A DNA stretch of 64,000 nucleotides from Locusta migratoria (lineage: Eukaryota; Arthropoda; Insecta; Orthoptera; Acrididae). The DNA lies in assembly GCA_026315105.1 (NCBI GenBank), contig CM048750.1, positions 163,212,549-163,276,548 of the forward strand, in the 5' to 3' direction. Of this stretch, positions 44,405 through 55,103 are shown in pieces (the first letter of the stretch is position 1; every line of letters begins with the position of its first letter). The notes under the pieces are model-generated. The model had not been told where the DNA came from and did no database searches. It was given only the letters and a program-made list of their open reading frames with translations. Both the position numbers and the translations under genes were made by a program.

Positions 44405-45042
44405 ATCTACTTATACGTACGTACTTCGCAATCCACCCAAACGTGCGTGGCGGAGGGTACTCAGTACCACTACTAGTTACTTGCTTTTCTGTTCCACTCC
44501 CGTATAGAACGAGGGAAAAATTAATGCTTACGAGCATCCGTAAGAGCCCTAATCTCTCTGATCTTATATTTGTGGTGTTTATGTGAAATGTAGGTTGGCA
44601 GCACTAGAATCATTTTTCAGACCACCTCAACGTCCGGCCCTCTAAATTGCTTCAACAGTGCTTCTATAAAAGAACGTCGCCTTCCTCAATCCACTCACAT
44701 TTGGGTTCCCAAAGCACTTCAGTAACGCTCGCGCATTGATTGAATCTACCAGTTACAAACGTAGCCGGCTGCCTCTGAACTGCCTCTATGTCCTGCTTTA
44801 AACCGATCTGGTGGGCGTTCCAAGCAGTTAACCAATACTCAAAACGATTTAAATGCGTTTTATATGCGTTCTCTTTTAGAAACGAATCACACCTTCCCAA
44901 AATGCTCCCAAGAAACTGAAGTTGACCATTCGCCTTCCCCACGACAGTCCTTATATGCTCGTTCCATTTCATATCTCTGTGCAGCTGCGCCTACATATTT
45001 AATTGACACGATTCTGTCAAGAAGCACGCTATTATAGCTTTG
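44405..45042 (-). mobile_element. CR1/jockey-like LINE, downstream part (continues at 46266)
   Basis: Minus-strand: KWNEHIRTVVGKANGQLQFL, LGRCDSFLKENAYKTHLNRF, QDIEAVQRQPATFVTGRFNQ, CASVTEVLWEPKCEW. 3' tail 'aagtagatgtagcg'. The upstream half of the same element continues after the SINE array, from 46266. Confidence 0.87.
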
Positions 45043-46253
45043 AAACTTCCTGGCAGATTAAAATTGTGTGCCGGAACCGGGACTCGAACCTGGGACCTTT
45101 GCCTTTCGCGGGCAAGCGCACTACCGACTGTGCTATCCCGACACGACTCACGATGCCGCCTCACAACTTTACTTCTGCCAGTACCTCGCCTCCTACTTTC
45201 CAAACTTCACAGAAGCTCTCCTGCAAACACGCAAGACTAGCACTCCTGGAAGAAAGGATATGGTGGAGACATGGCTTAGCCACAGCCTAAGGGATGTTTC
45301 CAGAATGAAACTTCACTCTGCAGCGGAGTGTGCGCTGATATGAAACTTCCTGGCAGATTAAAATTGTGTGCCGGAACCGGGACTCGAACCTGGGACCTTT
45401 GCCTTTCGCGGGCAAGCGCACTACCGACTGTGCTATCCCGACACGACTCACGATGCCGCCTCACAACTTTACTTCTGCCAGTACCTCGCCTCCTACTTTC
45501 CAAACTTCACAGAAGCTCTCCTGCAAACACGCAAGACTAGCACTCCTGGAAGAAAGGATATGGTGGAGACATGGCTTAGCCACAGCCTAAGGGATGTTTC
45601 CAGAATGAAACTTCACTCTGCAGCGGAGTGTGCGCTGATATGAAACTTCCTGGCAGATTAAAATTGTGTGCCGGAACCGGGACTCGAACCTGGGACCTTT
45701 GCCTTTCGCGGGCAAGCGCACTACCGACTGTGCTATCCCGACACGACTCACGATGCCGCCTCACAACTTTACTTCTGCCAGTACCTCGCCTCCTACTTTC
45801 CAAACTTCACAGAAGCTCTCCTGCAAACACGCAAGACTAGCACTCCTGGAAGAAAGGATATGGTGGAGACATGGCTTAGCCACAGCCTAAGGGATGTTTC
45901 CAGAATGAAACTTCACTCTGCAGCGGAGTGTGCGCTGATATGAAACTTCCTGGAAACATCCCTTAGGCTGTGGCTAAGCCATGTCTCCACCATATCCTTT
46001 CTTCCAGGAGTGCTAGTCTTGCGTGTTTGCAGGAGAGCTTCTGTGAAGTTTGGAAAGTAGGAGGCGAGGTACTGGCAGAAGTAAAGTTGTGAGGCGGCAT
46101 CGTGAGTCGTGTCGGGATAGCACAGTCGGTAGTGCGCTTGCCCGCGAAAGGCAAAGGTCCCAGGTTCGAGTCCCGGTTCCGGCACACAATTTTAATCTGC
46201 CAGGAAGTTTCATATCAGCGCACACTCCGCTGCAGAGTGAAGTTTCATTCTGT
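45043..46253. mobile_element. SINE family B array: three identical direct units plus one inverted unit
   Basis: Three consecutive 300-bp units (45043-45342, 45343-45642, 45643-45942) appear identical base for base; their tRNA-like head lies on the minus strand. After the first 11 bases of a fourth unit the sequence switches to an inverted copy (about 45950-46253) with the head on plus ('gtcgggatagcacagtcggtag', B box 'ggttcgagtccc'). The whole block is flanked by one 12-bp target duplication, ATTATAGCTTTG (45031-45042, 46254-46265), inside a LINE. Many small open frames here are repeats of the same SINE. Confidence 0.93.
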
Positions 46254-46265
46254 ATTATAGCTTTG

Positions 46266-46640
46266 TTCGAACATTACGGGATTATTTCTCTTACTCATCT
46301 GCATCACCTTACATTTTTTACATTTAGCATCTGTTGCCATTCCTTACACCACCTATAAATTTGATGCAAGTCATTCTGCACCCTACTACAGTCATTCAAT
46401 GACGACACCCTCCTGTACACCACAGCATCATCAGCAAACAGCCACAAATTACAACTCACTCTGTCAATCAGATCATTTATATAGACAGAAAATAATAGCG
46501 GTCCTAACACACTTCTCTGGGGCACTCCTGACAATACCCTGATCCTTGATGAACAATCGCCATTGAGGTTACGTACTGTGTTCTATTACTTAGGTAGTCT
46601 TCGAGCCCCTCACATATTTGGTAACCTGACGAAAACGTTG
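46266..46640 (-). mobile_element. CR1/jockey-like LINE, upstream part
   Basis: Minus-strand: MSGVPQRSVLGPLLFSVYIN (mutated PQGS), LWLFADDAVVYRRVSSLNDC (intact FADD), YRWCKEWQQMLNVKNV. It continues without a gap into 45042 once the SINE array is removed, so the array inserted in the middle of this LINE. Confidence 0.88.
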
Positions 46641-47760
46641 AATGTGCGAGAGCTCTTGTGACATACGGCCGTCATTTAACAAACACTTTCACCGTACTTA
46701 AAATTCTGACAGACGATTTGAACATGGGGAAGATTTGTGCTAAAGTTTTGAGACTTGCGTCGAATGGCTTTGGCTGGTTGTTATTTAAGTTCTGAACTTT
46801 ACGTACCATAAGTATAAAAAATTATAAAATCCGATACGCATGTGGTCTCCTTGTGAAACACATAGACGTATGGAAAACATACCCACCTCAGTTCTAAACG
46901 TACATTTACTGCCGGAAATATTCGCAGGACGAAATTTTGTGAGGCTACTTTTTATTATTATCGCTGGCATGTGAGGAATCGTGCTGCGAAGTCCCGGTGC
47001 ATTTAGCTTCATAGTGTATACATTTTCTTGAAAATGATCTTCCACAATTATTGGAAAAGATTCCTTTGCTTACAAGAATGCGATGTTCTTCCAGCGTGAA
47101 GAGGCTCCTGCACATTCAGTCGTTAGGTGATATATCATCTACACTTAACATTTCCCGGAAGGTAGATCGGCAGATATGGGTACGTTTCTTGGCCACCAAG
47201 GTCCCTGCACCTTATTCCTTTAGATATTTGCCCAAGGGGACAGTTGAAAGGCGAAGAGAAAAAGAAACCAAAAGAGCATATATGATCATTGGAATTATGA
47301 ATATTGAATAGTGCAGCTCTCATAAAAGAAGACGACATCAGAGAGCTACACGTGGTTTTACCAGGAAAAGTCATAAGTGCATTGAAGTTGGTGGTGGAAG
47401 TTTTGAAAATCAGCTTTGAAAGTTTTGATTTGCCTTTGCTTTAAATTTCTTTGGGTAACATACCAACAACTGTATCTACGTATTCAATAAACTTTGGACG
47501 CATTTTTATTGCAATTCGTCTATACTGTCACTTTCTAAAATATTTACTATTCCTCCCGGAAAACAGTACATCCATATAGTCTCTAGACAAGTCATCAGTT
47601 TCTTCCTTCCTTTCTTGTTCTTGACTTATTCGACTCATTGCAATATTCTCACTTATTATTAGTCTGCCCTCCTCCTGTTTATTCGTATTTACATGAGATG
47701 ATGAGGCTCTATCTCTACAGAATCTTCAACTGACTTTTCTCATTCACTTCAAAATTATGA
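46641..47760. other. Unassigned intronic sequence
   Basis: About 1.1 kb. An 86-codon plus-strand frame (47051-47311) has no family I recognise. Confidence 0.4.
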
Positions 47761-47767
47761 CTTCACG

Positions 47768-47935
47768 TGCTCCAGGGGGCCCTGGCTCGATTCCCGGCAG
47801 GGGACTGGGTGTAGTGTGTTGTCCTCACGAGCATAGACATGCAAGTCGCAGAAATAGTGTCAAGTGAAAAGACTTGCACTAGGCTGTCGAACAATCCTAC
47901 ACGGGATCTCCGGGCCAAAAATGCCACAAAATCAA
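47768..47935 (+). mobile_element. tRNA-derived SINE family D fragment
   Basis: Begins at the B box 'ggctcgattcccggc' and continues 'aggggactgggtgtagtgtgttgtcctca', then 'ctgtcgaacaatcctacacgggatctccgggccaa'. The A-box half is missing. The body resembles a widespread insect SINE type. Confidence 0.6.
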
Positions 47936-48411
47936 ATTTTTCTCGCTTTGAGTGTTTACGTTAGAAACTGTTGTTAAAATGTCTAGGGCCCCCTTTCTTT
48001 TCTTTTATTTCTAAATGCAAAACAATTCCTTGAGATGACCTACTTCTTTCCCTTTGTATTTACATGTTCTTTTTCCTGGAACTTGCTACTGTGCCTTCAG
48101 TATACGTGCAGCTAGATATGTTTTTCTCGAAATTCATCATCTGATAAATCGGTGTAAGTATCACCACCTTGTTCTCCACAAGGAGGAGTTATACAAGCTG
48201 GACGTGTTATTCTGTTTCCATATTTCTCAAAATGTATATTACTTTTTATACAATCCATTATCATCAGGCCTGAGGTATAACATAAATGGCAACTACCAGA
48301 CATTGTTTCCACACCATAAATCATAATAAAAACAAATTTATAAATAAAAAATACTACTTATACTTTTAAGATATTCGTAACAATATACTCGATTAATACG
48401 AGGGTAAGTGC

Positions 48412-48558
48412 CGGCCGCTGTGGCCGAGGGGACTGAGGCGCTCCAGTCATAGTCTGCGCGGCCACTACGGTCGGGGGTTCGAATCCCCCCTCGGGCATGG
48501 ATATTTGTGCCGTCCTTAGTGTTAGGTAGTTCATAAGTAGTTTGTAACTTTAGGCACT
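48412..48558 (+). mobile_element. SINE family A, 3'-truncated
   Basis: Starts 'gccggccgctgtggccgaggggac' with B box 'gggggttcgaatcccc'. It stops at 'gtttgtaactttaggcactcg', so the last 70 bp of the family tail are missing. No clear target duplication seen. Confidence 0.85.
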
Positions 48559-48935
48559 CGTGCATCTCAAAAAACGGTAAGCATCAGTTTTCCAGCGGAA
48601 CCACTTCAACCGCCGGACCTGCTTATGCAGTATTGGAAAAAAAAAAAAATGCTCAAAATCCTCCTTGAAGATGAGTGTTCTACAAAACACATTTTTGTGG
48701 GATACTGCACGGAATAATATAATGCCATTTACATAATTAAGTTGAACGTAATCGTTGCTCTTTTGTATCATGACTTTAAGATGAGAACAGCAGGTAAACA
48801 ACCACCAATCATTACTTTGTATTTCCTGTGATGAGATATTTTCGCCTACTCTTACATGATGTCGTCCTGTATTTCCAGAAATGAGCTACCTGTGCACGCC
48901 TCACGTCCCCTTCTCACTGCGCAGTCGGCAGAGCT

Positions 48936-49080
48936 CAGCCAGGATAGCTCAGTCGATAGAGCGCTTGTCCGCGAAAGGCAAAGGCCCCGGGTTCGACTCC
49001 CAGTCCTGTACACAGTTTTAATCCGCCAGGAAATTTCATATCAGCGCACACTCCGCCGGATAGTGAAAATATTATTCTAG
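48936..49080 (+). mobile_element. SINE family B, single unit fragment
   Basis: tRNA-like head 'caggatagctcagtcgatagagcg', B box 'gggttcgactccc', then the tail 'ttttaatccgccaggaaatttcatatcagcgcacactccgcc'. It lacks the 5' region found in the 300-bp units. The head is the most tRNA-like of the B copies. Confidence 0.8.
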
Positions 49081-49289
49081 AAATTTTACCATTGTAACCG
49101 CAATTAATTTTTAATCTCCTTGTGCATCTAGCTGTGTAATGAGACTTACGAAGAATGGGAATGGCCCGATGCAGCGATAATGATCCCAACTGAGAAGAAA
49201 AGAAATACCAATAAATGTTAAGAACATAGGACTGTAGTCTAATTTCTTATGCAGCTAAAGAATTGCCGAGAGTGCTCAGTAGAAGGCTG

Positions 49290-50057
49290 TATGGCTGTTG
49301 GATAGATGGATCGGAGAGGAAGAGGCAATGGAGCAAGAGACGCTAATGGCCCGTTACGAATCCTGGGAGAAAGATATATTGAGAAAGGCAGAGAAGTTTA
49401 TGCTGTTTTTATTGATCTGGGAAAAGCTTTTGACAGGCTTCAGGGGAACAAGTTGATGGATTTGTTGAAGAAGAAGGGAGTAGATTGGAAGGAGAAGCGA
49501 CTGATACAGAATCTATATTTACAGCAGAAAGTAAGAGTAAGGATTGGAAATGAAATATCGGAAGTAAGCAGCATTGGAAAGGGTGTTAGACAAGGTTGTT
49601 GACTCTCCCCTTTGTTGTTTAACTTATATTTGTAAGAGATTATTGCTAAATGCTTAGACGGATAAAGAGGAGTAAGTGTTTGTGGGAAGAGAATAGAATG
49701 CCTAATATTTGCTGACGATTTGGAGACAGAAGGCAAGAAAACTGTACATAATACGATAACAGATTTGAATGAGGCTTATGTTGAATATGGGATGGGGATG
49801 AACACAGCAAAAACAAAAGAGAATGGCGATCTTGATTTTATCCATTTGGAAATGGGTGATCGACAAAAGAAACTGGAAAATGTTAAGATCGAACAAATAG
49901 TCACAAAGCTAGTCAGAACTTTTTATTATCTTCGGAGTACGATCACTGAAGATTTGAGATGCCATCAGGAAGTCATGACCCGAATTGCTATAGCGAAGGA
50001 GGCATTCAACATGTAAGGGGTCAACCCAGCTCAATTCAGAGAATCTTGCACGAGCTT
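49290..50057 (+). mobile_element. RTE-type LINE, reverse-transcriptase part
   Basis: Plus-strand: REVYAVFIDLGKAFDRLQGN, KLMDLLKKKGVDWKEKRLIQ, SSIGKGVRQGC followed by a stop then LSPLLFNLYL, CLIFADDLETEGKK, MGMNTAKTKENGD, VRTFYYLRSTITED, RIAIAKEAFNM. The typical RTE order is preserved but with stops. A SINE adjoins it at 50069. The likely C-terminal continuation of this family is at 51640. Confidence 0.85.
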
Positions 50058-50068
50058 TACAAACAGAG

Positions 50069-50268
50069 CCGGCCGCGGTGGCCGAGGGGACTGAGGCGCT
50101 CCAGTCACGGTCTGCACGGCCACAACGGTCGGGGTTTCGAATCTCCCCTCGGGTATGGATATTTGTGCCGTCCTTAGAATTAGTTAGTTCATAAGTAGTT
50201 TGTAAGTTTAGGGACTGATGACCCTGTAGTTAAGTCCCATAAGCTATACAAACATTTGAACATTTTGA
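50069..50268 (+). mobile_element. SINE family A
   Basis: Full-length plus-strand copy: 'gccggccgcggtggccgagggg', B box 'gggtttcgaatctcc', tail to 'aacattttg'. Approximate 9-bp duplication TTACAAACA on both sides. Inserted in or beside the RTE LINE. Confidence 0.9.
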
Positions 50269-50525
50269 ATTACAAACATAGTCGATAGTGAGCGCAGATA
50301 GCTCCATCTGTTGACAGCGTTAGTGAGTGAGGAGAAGATGTGTTATGGCGGGTAGTTTCGTCAAGTTTATGAGACTTGGCGAATGGCGGTGCAAGAGTTA
50401 CTGCTGTAACGTAAAATACGGATGGTGTGTGTTCCCGTACATAGTTTTTTGACCACCCAGAGTGAAACGATTATGACGAGTTTATTTGCCATTGTGAACT
50501 ATGTTAAAAAAATAACGATCAGATT

Positions 50526-51068
50526 TGAAACTTCCTGGCAGATTAAAATTGTGTGCCGGAACCGGGACAGGAACCTGGGACCTTTACCTTTCACGGGCAA
50601 GCGCTCTACCGACTGAGCTATTTCGAAACGACTCAATGCCGCCTCACAGCTTTACTTCCGCCAGTACCTCGCCTCCTACTTTCCAAACTTCACAGAATCT
50701 CTCCTGCGAAACTTGCAAGGCTAGTATTCCTGGAAGAAAGTATATGGTGGATACATGGCTTAACCACAGCCTAAGGGATGTTCCCAGAATGAAAATTTCA
50801 CTCTGCAGCGGAGTGTGAGCTGATATGAAACTTCCTAGCAGATTAAAATTATGTGCCGGAACCGGGACTCGAACCTGGAAAAGTAGGATACGACGTACTG
50901 GCGGAAGTAAAGTTCTGAGGCGGCATCGTGAGTCGTGTCGGGATAGCTCAGTCGGTAGAGCGCTTGCCCGTTAAAGGTCCCAGATTCGAGTCCCGGTTCC
51001 GGCACACAATTTTAATCTGCCAGGAAGTTTCACATCAGCGCACACTCCGCTGCAGAGTTTCATTGTGG
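50526..51068. mobile_element. SINE family B array: one unit, a partial unit and an inverted unit
   Basis: Minus-oriented unit 50526-50825, then the first 53 bp of a second minus unit (50826-50878), then a switch to a plus-oriented inverted unit (about 50879-51068) with the tRNA-like head 'gtcgggatagctcagtcggtag'. One 12-bp target duplication, AACGATCAGATT (50514-50525, 51069-51080), bounds the whole. Same architecture as the array at 45043 but with more substitutions. Confidence 0.9.
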
Positions 51069-51380
51069 AACGATCAGATTCTTCACGTCATCTGCACTGG
51101 CGATATTTTGGATTACACTATGGATTGTTGAAATGCATGTTGTTGATAACGTGAATTATGTAGTACTAAGTGAACTCTGAATCAGTTTTAGGACTGGAAG
51201 GCAAGGCTGTGAACATCTATTTGTGTCATATGGAAAATATATAATCTTTAAACACGAGCAACATAAAGTTAATTAGGAAAAGCCTCGACCTATGATGTCT
51301 GTGGTATTCCTAGATAACAGCTGTAAATACGCAACACTGTTGAAACAGCACCTACCGATCGGCTTTATACATTAGGCACG

Positions 51381-51579
51381 CCGGCCGCGGTGGCCGAGGG
51401 GACTGAGGCGCTTCAGTCACGGTCTGCACGGCCACTACGGTGGGGGGTTCGAATCCCCCCTCGGGCATGGATATTTGTGCCGTCCTAGTTCGTAAGTAGT
51501 TCATAAGTAGTTTGTAAGTTTAGGGACTGATGACCCCATAGTTAAGTCCCATAAGCTTTACAAACATTTGAACATTTGA
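51381..51579 (+). mobile_element. SINE family A
   Basis: Full-length plus-strand copy with a perfect 12-bp duplication ACATTAGGCACG (51369-51380, 51580-51591). Its sequence is close to the family consensus, so the copy is young. Confidence 0.93.
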
Positions 51580-51639
51580 ACATTAGGCACGGACATGGTA
51601 ATCAAATACTAGTTTTTTTGCCAACGGAAATATAGCGGG

Positions 51640-51935
51640 AGTGTTTCAAACAGAAAGAGAAGACTACTATGTGGCAAATTGGATAAAGCCCTGAGGCAAA
51701 GGCTTGGCAGGTGTTTTGTTTGGTGTGTGGCACTCTATGAGACGGGAGGATGAAAATTGGCTAGAAGCAGTTGAGATGTGGATGTGGAGGACAATGGAGA
51801 GGATAAGCTGGATGGAGAGAATGAGCAACGGAAGAGTGTTGGAAAGGGCTGTTGCGAGGAGAGATTGCTGCGGGTTATAAGAGAAAGGAAGAACAAATGG
51901 ATGGGACATTTTCTGTCGCGGAGGAGTGGCCGAGC
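51640..51935 (+). mobile_element. RTE-type LINE, C-terminal part
   Basis: Plus-strand broken frames: LRQRLGRCFVWCVALYETGG, then MWMWRTMERISWMERMSNGR, then ERRKNKWMGHFLSR. This is the RTE C-terminal region (FVWSVALYG.ETW...R..WIGHLLR). It may be the same insertion as 49290-50057, split by SINEs. Confidence 0.75.
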
Positions 51936-52108
51936 GTTCTGCCGGGCGCCGTGGCTCAGCGCGCCCGGTTAGAGGGCTGAACGCCCTCTGTAATAAAAGA
52001 AAAGAGCCAAATACTTAACGAACATGAACAAACGACCGCAAAACATCAATCTACACGAGGGAAAAAAAGCATGGGTGTATTTGTTGTCCTTCACATAATT
52101 TAGTTTAA

Positions 52109-53293
52109 CCCGCAACTGGTACACCTAAAACTTGTAACATTAAGGTGCACCTGGGTCCTCAGGACCCACATAAGGTTTCAATATGTTCTGGTTAAAACAG
52201 ATGAAATTTAAATATTACTACTGTTTTATCACTACATTCCTTGTTTATGGGCTAGTCTTAAAAACGTCAGAAATAATAATAATAATAAAAACATTGAAGT
52301 GCATAAAATATGAAAGGTGGAACACTTACTTTCCCAAAGCCCTTCATATCAATTCCAAATACTTAGCAACACAACTGAAACTTCACATTTAAACACGGAA
52401 TAGACTATGCTTCACAACTGTAAACCAAGAAAAGTTAAAAAGCAGTATAAAAATTTCTGCAGGCACAACTTTTGGAACGATTGTAGTAGGAAATTTTCAG
52501 GCGAATTTATGAAAATAGTTCATGATGGCAGGAATACAGCAAAATTTTAGTTTTTAAGTATTCATCGTATTTACCAGTCAATTTCAGTTATTTATCCATC
52601 CAACCTCAGAATCAGTTTGGACATAAAACAGTGAAAATTCTGTACAAAATGGTGTTCTTCATGGGCACACTACCGTGATGCTTACCTATAATTCTTAGAT
52701 GGGCACATTGAGCTTTTTCCCCTTTGATTTTGTAACACAAGCTTCACTGTGAGCTTTGAATGTTCGTGATGCATGGAGGAGGTCATGCCTAGAATAACAC
52801 CAATGGAATTTCTGATATCTTTCCTAAAAATGGTGAATCCTATTTTTTCATACAATCACTGACAAGTTGTGTCCCTAGTTCAATGAGGAATTATCTGCAT
52901 GTCACACCAACAGTATCTCCTTTCGCATGGTACAGAACAAAAAGCATTTTCTGTAACTAGCCTAGTGTAGATGACTCCCATAAACCATTGCTTCGTTCAG
53001 AGTATCTATGTTATCTTACTCGCTCACTTTTCTGGAGCATTGTACCATAAATCGAAGATACTGAAAACAATGCTATCAACTTTTAGTAAAGATATACGTG
53101 GGCCCTTGGGACCCGTTCACCTTTTTATAAACAAAACTATTAAAGACACACCTGCAACAATGTGGTGGGCTGGTAGCCGACTGAACGCTAGGAGAGTATA
53201 GGGAGAGGCAAGTGAGTGTTACGACTCGCATCACAGCTCTGGAGAAAAGGAATCTGGATCGGGTCCATGGGACCCAAGTGTACCAGTTACGGG
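52109..53293. mobile_element. Non-autonomous piggyBac-like element
   Basis: Terminal repeats CCCGCAACTGGTACAC (left) and CCCGTAACTGGTACAC (right, inverted) directly inside TTAA target sites (52105-52108, 53294-53297). 'gggtcc' motifs follow the repeats at both ends. The 1185-bp interior has no transposase frame I can recognise. The ends differ from the piggyBac at 22787, so this is a second family. Confidence 0.85.
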
Positions 53294-53339
53294 TTAAGTA
53301 GATTGTAAGCCTAGGGACATTTGAACATTTTTTTGGACA

Positions 53340-53613
53340 TTTGCTGGGACGAGAGTCTTTAATGACAGGTGCTTTAGAAAGACTAATTTGTGGGAGACGT
53401 CAGAGAGGAAGGAGGAGACAAAAATTGATAGTCGACATAAGAGAGAAGTAGAAAATACGCAGACCTGAAGAAGACGGCGGAAGACAGGGCAGGATGGAGA
53501 ATTACCATGTGAAAACCCGACTCTGGGCAGAACGCGAATGATGATGATGGTGGGCATTTCGACTTTACACCGCACATTTAGCGTTGCTGGCCAGTCCAAA
53601 GCCTGCGCTCATT
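53340..53613 (+). mobile_element. RTE-type LINE 3' end
   Basis: Plus-strand frame LERLICGRRQRGRRRQKLIV matches the basic 'GKR.RGRPR.K' end of RTE proteins, followed by 'gacctgaagaagacggcggaagacagg' and a stop. From 53453 on, the sequence is repeated at 56384. Confidence 0.7.
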
Positions 53614-53699
53614 TTATGTGGCAATGCGGGAATTTGGAGTACCTGGAAATCTGGTGCGTTTAATACAGGCCACATTAAAGTCCCCGCAGTGTAGGCTAC

Positions 53700-54645
53700 C
53701 CTGCGAGTACAGTCTATGCTATCACCTCTGTTTCCCACTCGAACTGGACTAAGGCAAGGAGATGGGCTTTCATGCCTGCTGTTCAACCTGCCACTTGGAA
53801 ATGTGGTCCGTGAATAGGGTATTCAGACAAGAGGTACTATCTGCTATAAGGTGGTGCAATAGTTGGGATGTGCAGACGACTCAGATCTAATGAGCAGAAC
53901 ACTTAGAGATCTACAAAGTGCGTTTCAGCTCTAAAATTGAGTGCACAGAGGATGGACTTGACTATTGCTGAAGGAAAGACCAGGTATATGCATAATGGTA
54001 CTAACCTACCCTTACTGCCCATAATAATCCTCCATGGAATGGCATATGAGTAAGTGGAATATTATCTGTGTTCAAAGATAGAAGCCAATGGCACCACGTG
54101 TACTGAAATTATGGCTCGCATACGTGCTTCCAATATTAATTTAAATGTTAGGAAGTCCTTTCTGAAAGCATTTGTCTGGAGTATAGCATTGTATGGGAGT
54201 GAAAGATGGACGATAAGGAGTTCAGATGAAAAGACGATAGAAGCTTTTGAAATATCGTGCTACAGACGAATGATGAAAATTAGATGGCTAGATCACGTAA
54301 CTAATGAGCAGGTGCTTAACCGTATCGGGGAGAAAAAGAGTTTCTGGCATAGCCTGACTAAGAGAAGGGATAGATTGGTTGGACACATTCTGAGACATCA
54401 AGGAATTGTCAACTTAGCATTAGAAGGAAGCGTGTGGGGTAAAAATCGTAGAGGGAGACCGAGGGACGAATATAGTAAGCAGATTCAAAAGGATGTAGGC
54501 GGCCGAACGTATTCTCAGATGAAGAGACTTGCACAGGACAGGGTAGCGTGGAGAGCTGCATCAAACCACAGTCTCCGGACTGAAGAGCACAACAACAACA
54601 AGTGCTTCCAATCGATGCTCCTTTGGAATGTTGCGACATTTTAAA
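53700..54645 (+). mobile_element. RTE-type LINE with long C-terminal frame
   Basis: First part in broken frames: GLRQGDGLSCLLFNLPLGNV, then CADDSDLMSRTLRDLQ (FADD to CADD). Then a 196-codon frame (54054-54644): NINLNVRKSFLKAFVWSIAL, YGSERWTIRSSDEKTIEAFE, CYRRMMKIRWLDHVTNEQVL, RDRLVGHILRHQGIVNLALE, GKNRRGRPRDEYSKQIQKDV, RLAQDRVAWRAASN. This is the RTE C-terminal domain nearly intact. Confidence 0.88.
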
Positions 54646-54649
54646 ACTA

Positions 54650-55101
54650 AGCTTCTATCACGAGGGACTAAGTGCGGACTCTGCAAAACGCTGATACTTA
54701 CTTAGGGCTCGGAAACTTGGACAATTACAAAGCAAGGTGAAAACAAACTGAGAAGACGTATACTGAGGAGGATTTTTGGACCTGTTTGTGAAAATGGGAC
54801 CTGGAGAAGACGAAGGAATGACGAACTTTATGGCTGATGTAAAGAGGATGATGTAGTAAATTCATAAAGCTGTGTAGACTGAGATGGGCTGGACATGTAA
54901 TGCGACTCGATGAGACAGATCCCGCAAGGAAAGCCTGCTGCAGTGAACCAGGAGGAAGGAGAGCAAGACGACGGCCTAGGTCAAGATGACGAGGCTGGAG
55001 AGGACGCTGCTCGAGTTGGTTGCCGTAACTGAAGGTCCACGGCGACGTCCAGAGAGGAATGGCGGAAAATTATTGAGGAGGCCAAGTCCCACCCCGGGAT
55101 A
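54650..55101 (+). mobile_element. Another LINE C-terminal end (continues at 56364)
   Basis: Plus-strand: GSETWTITKQGENKLRRRIL, RRIFGPVCENGTWRRRRNDE, CRLRWAGHVMRLDETDPARK, and the 3' end 'gaggaggccaagtcccaccccggg'. Removing the transposon at 55104 joins this to 'gagccaatggaagaagaagaag', the usual 3' end of this LINE type. Confidence 0.82.
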
Positions 55102-55103
55102 TA

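Noticed and set aside
45003..46358. About a dozen similar 70-100 codon frames
   Set aside because: They are the same SINE family B unit repeated in direct and inverted copies; SINEs do not encode protein.
48938..49012. A working tRNA gene
   Set aside because: The A and B boxes are good, but the sequence continues into the SINE family B tail and the acceptor stem does not pair; the same head occurs at many SINE copies.
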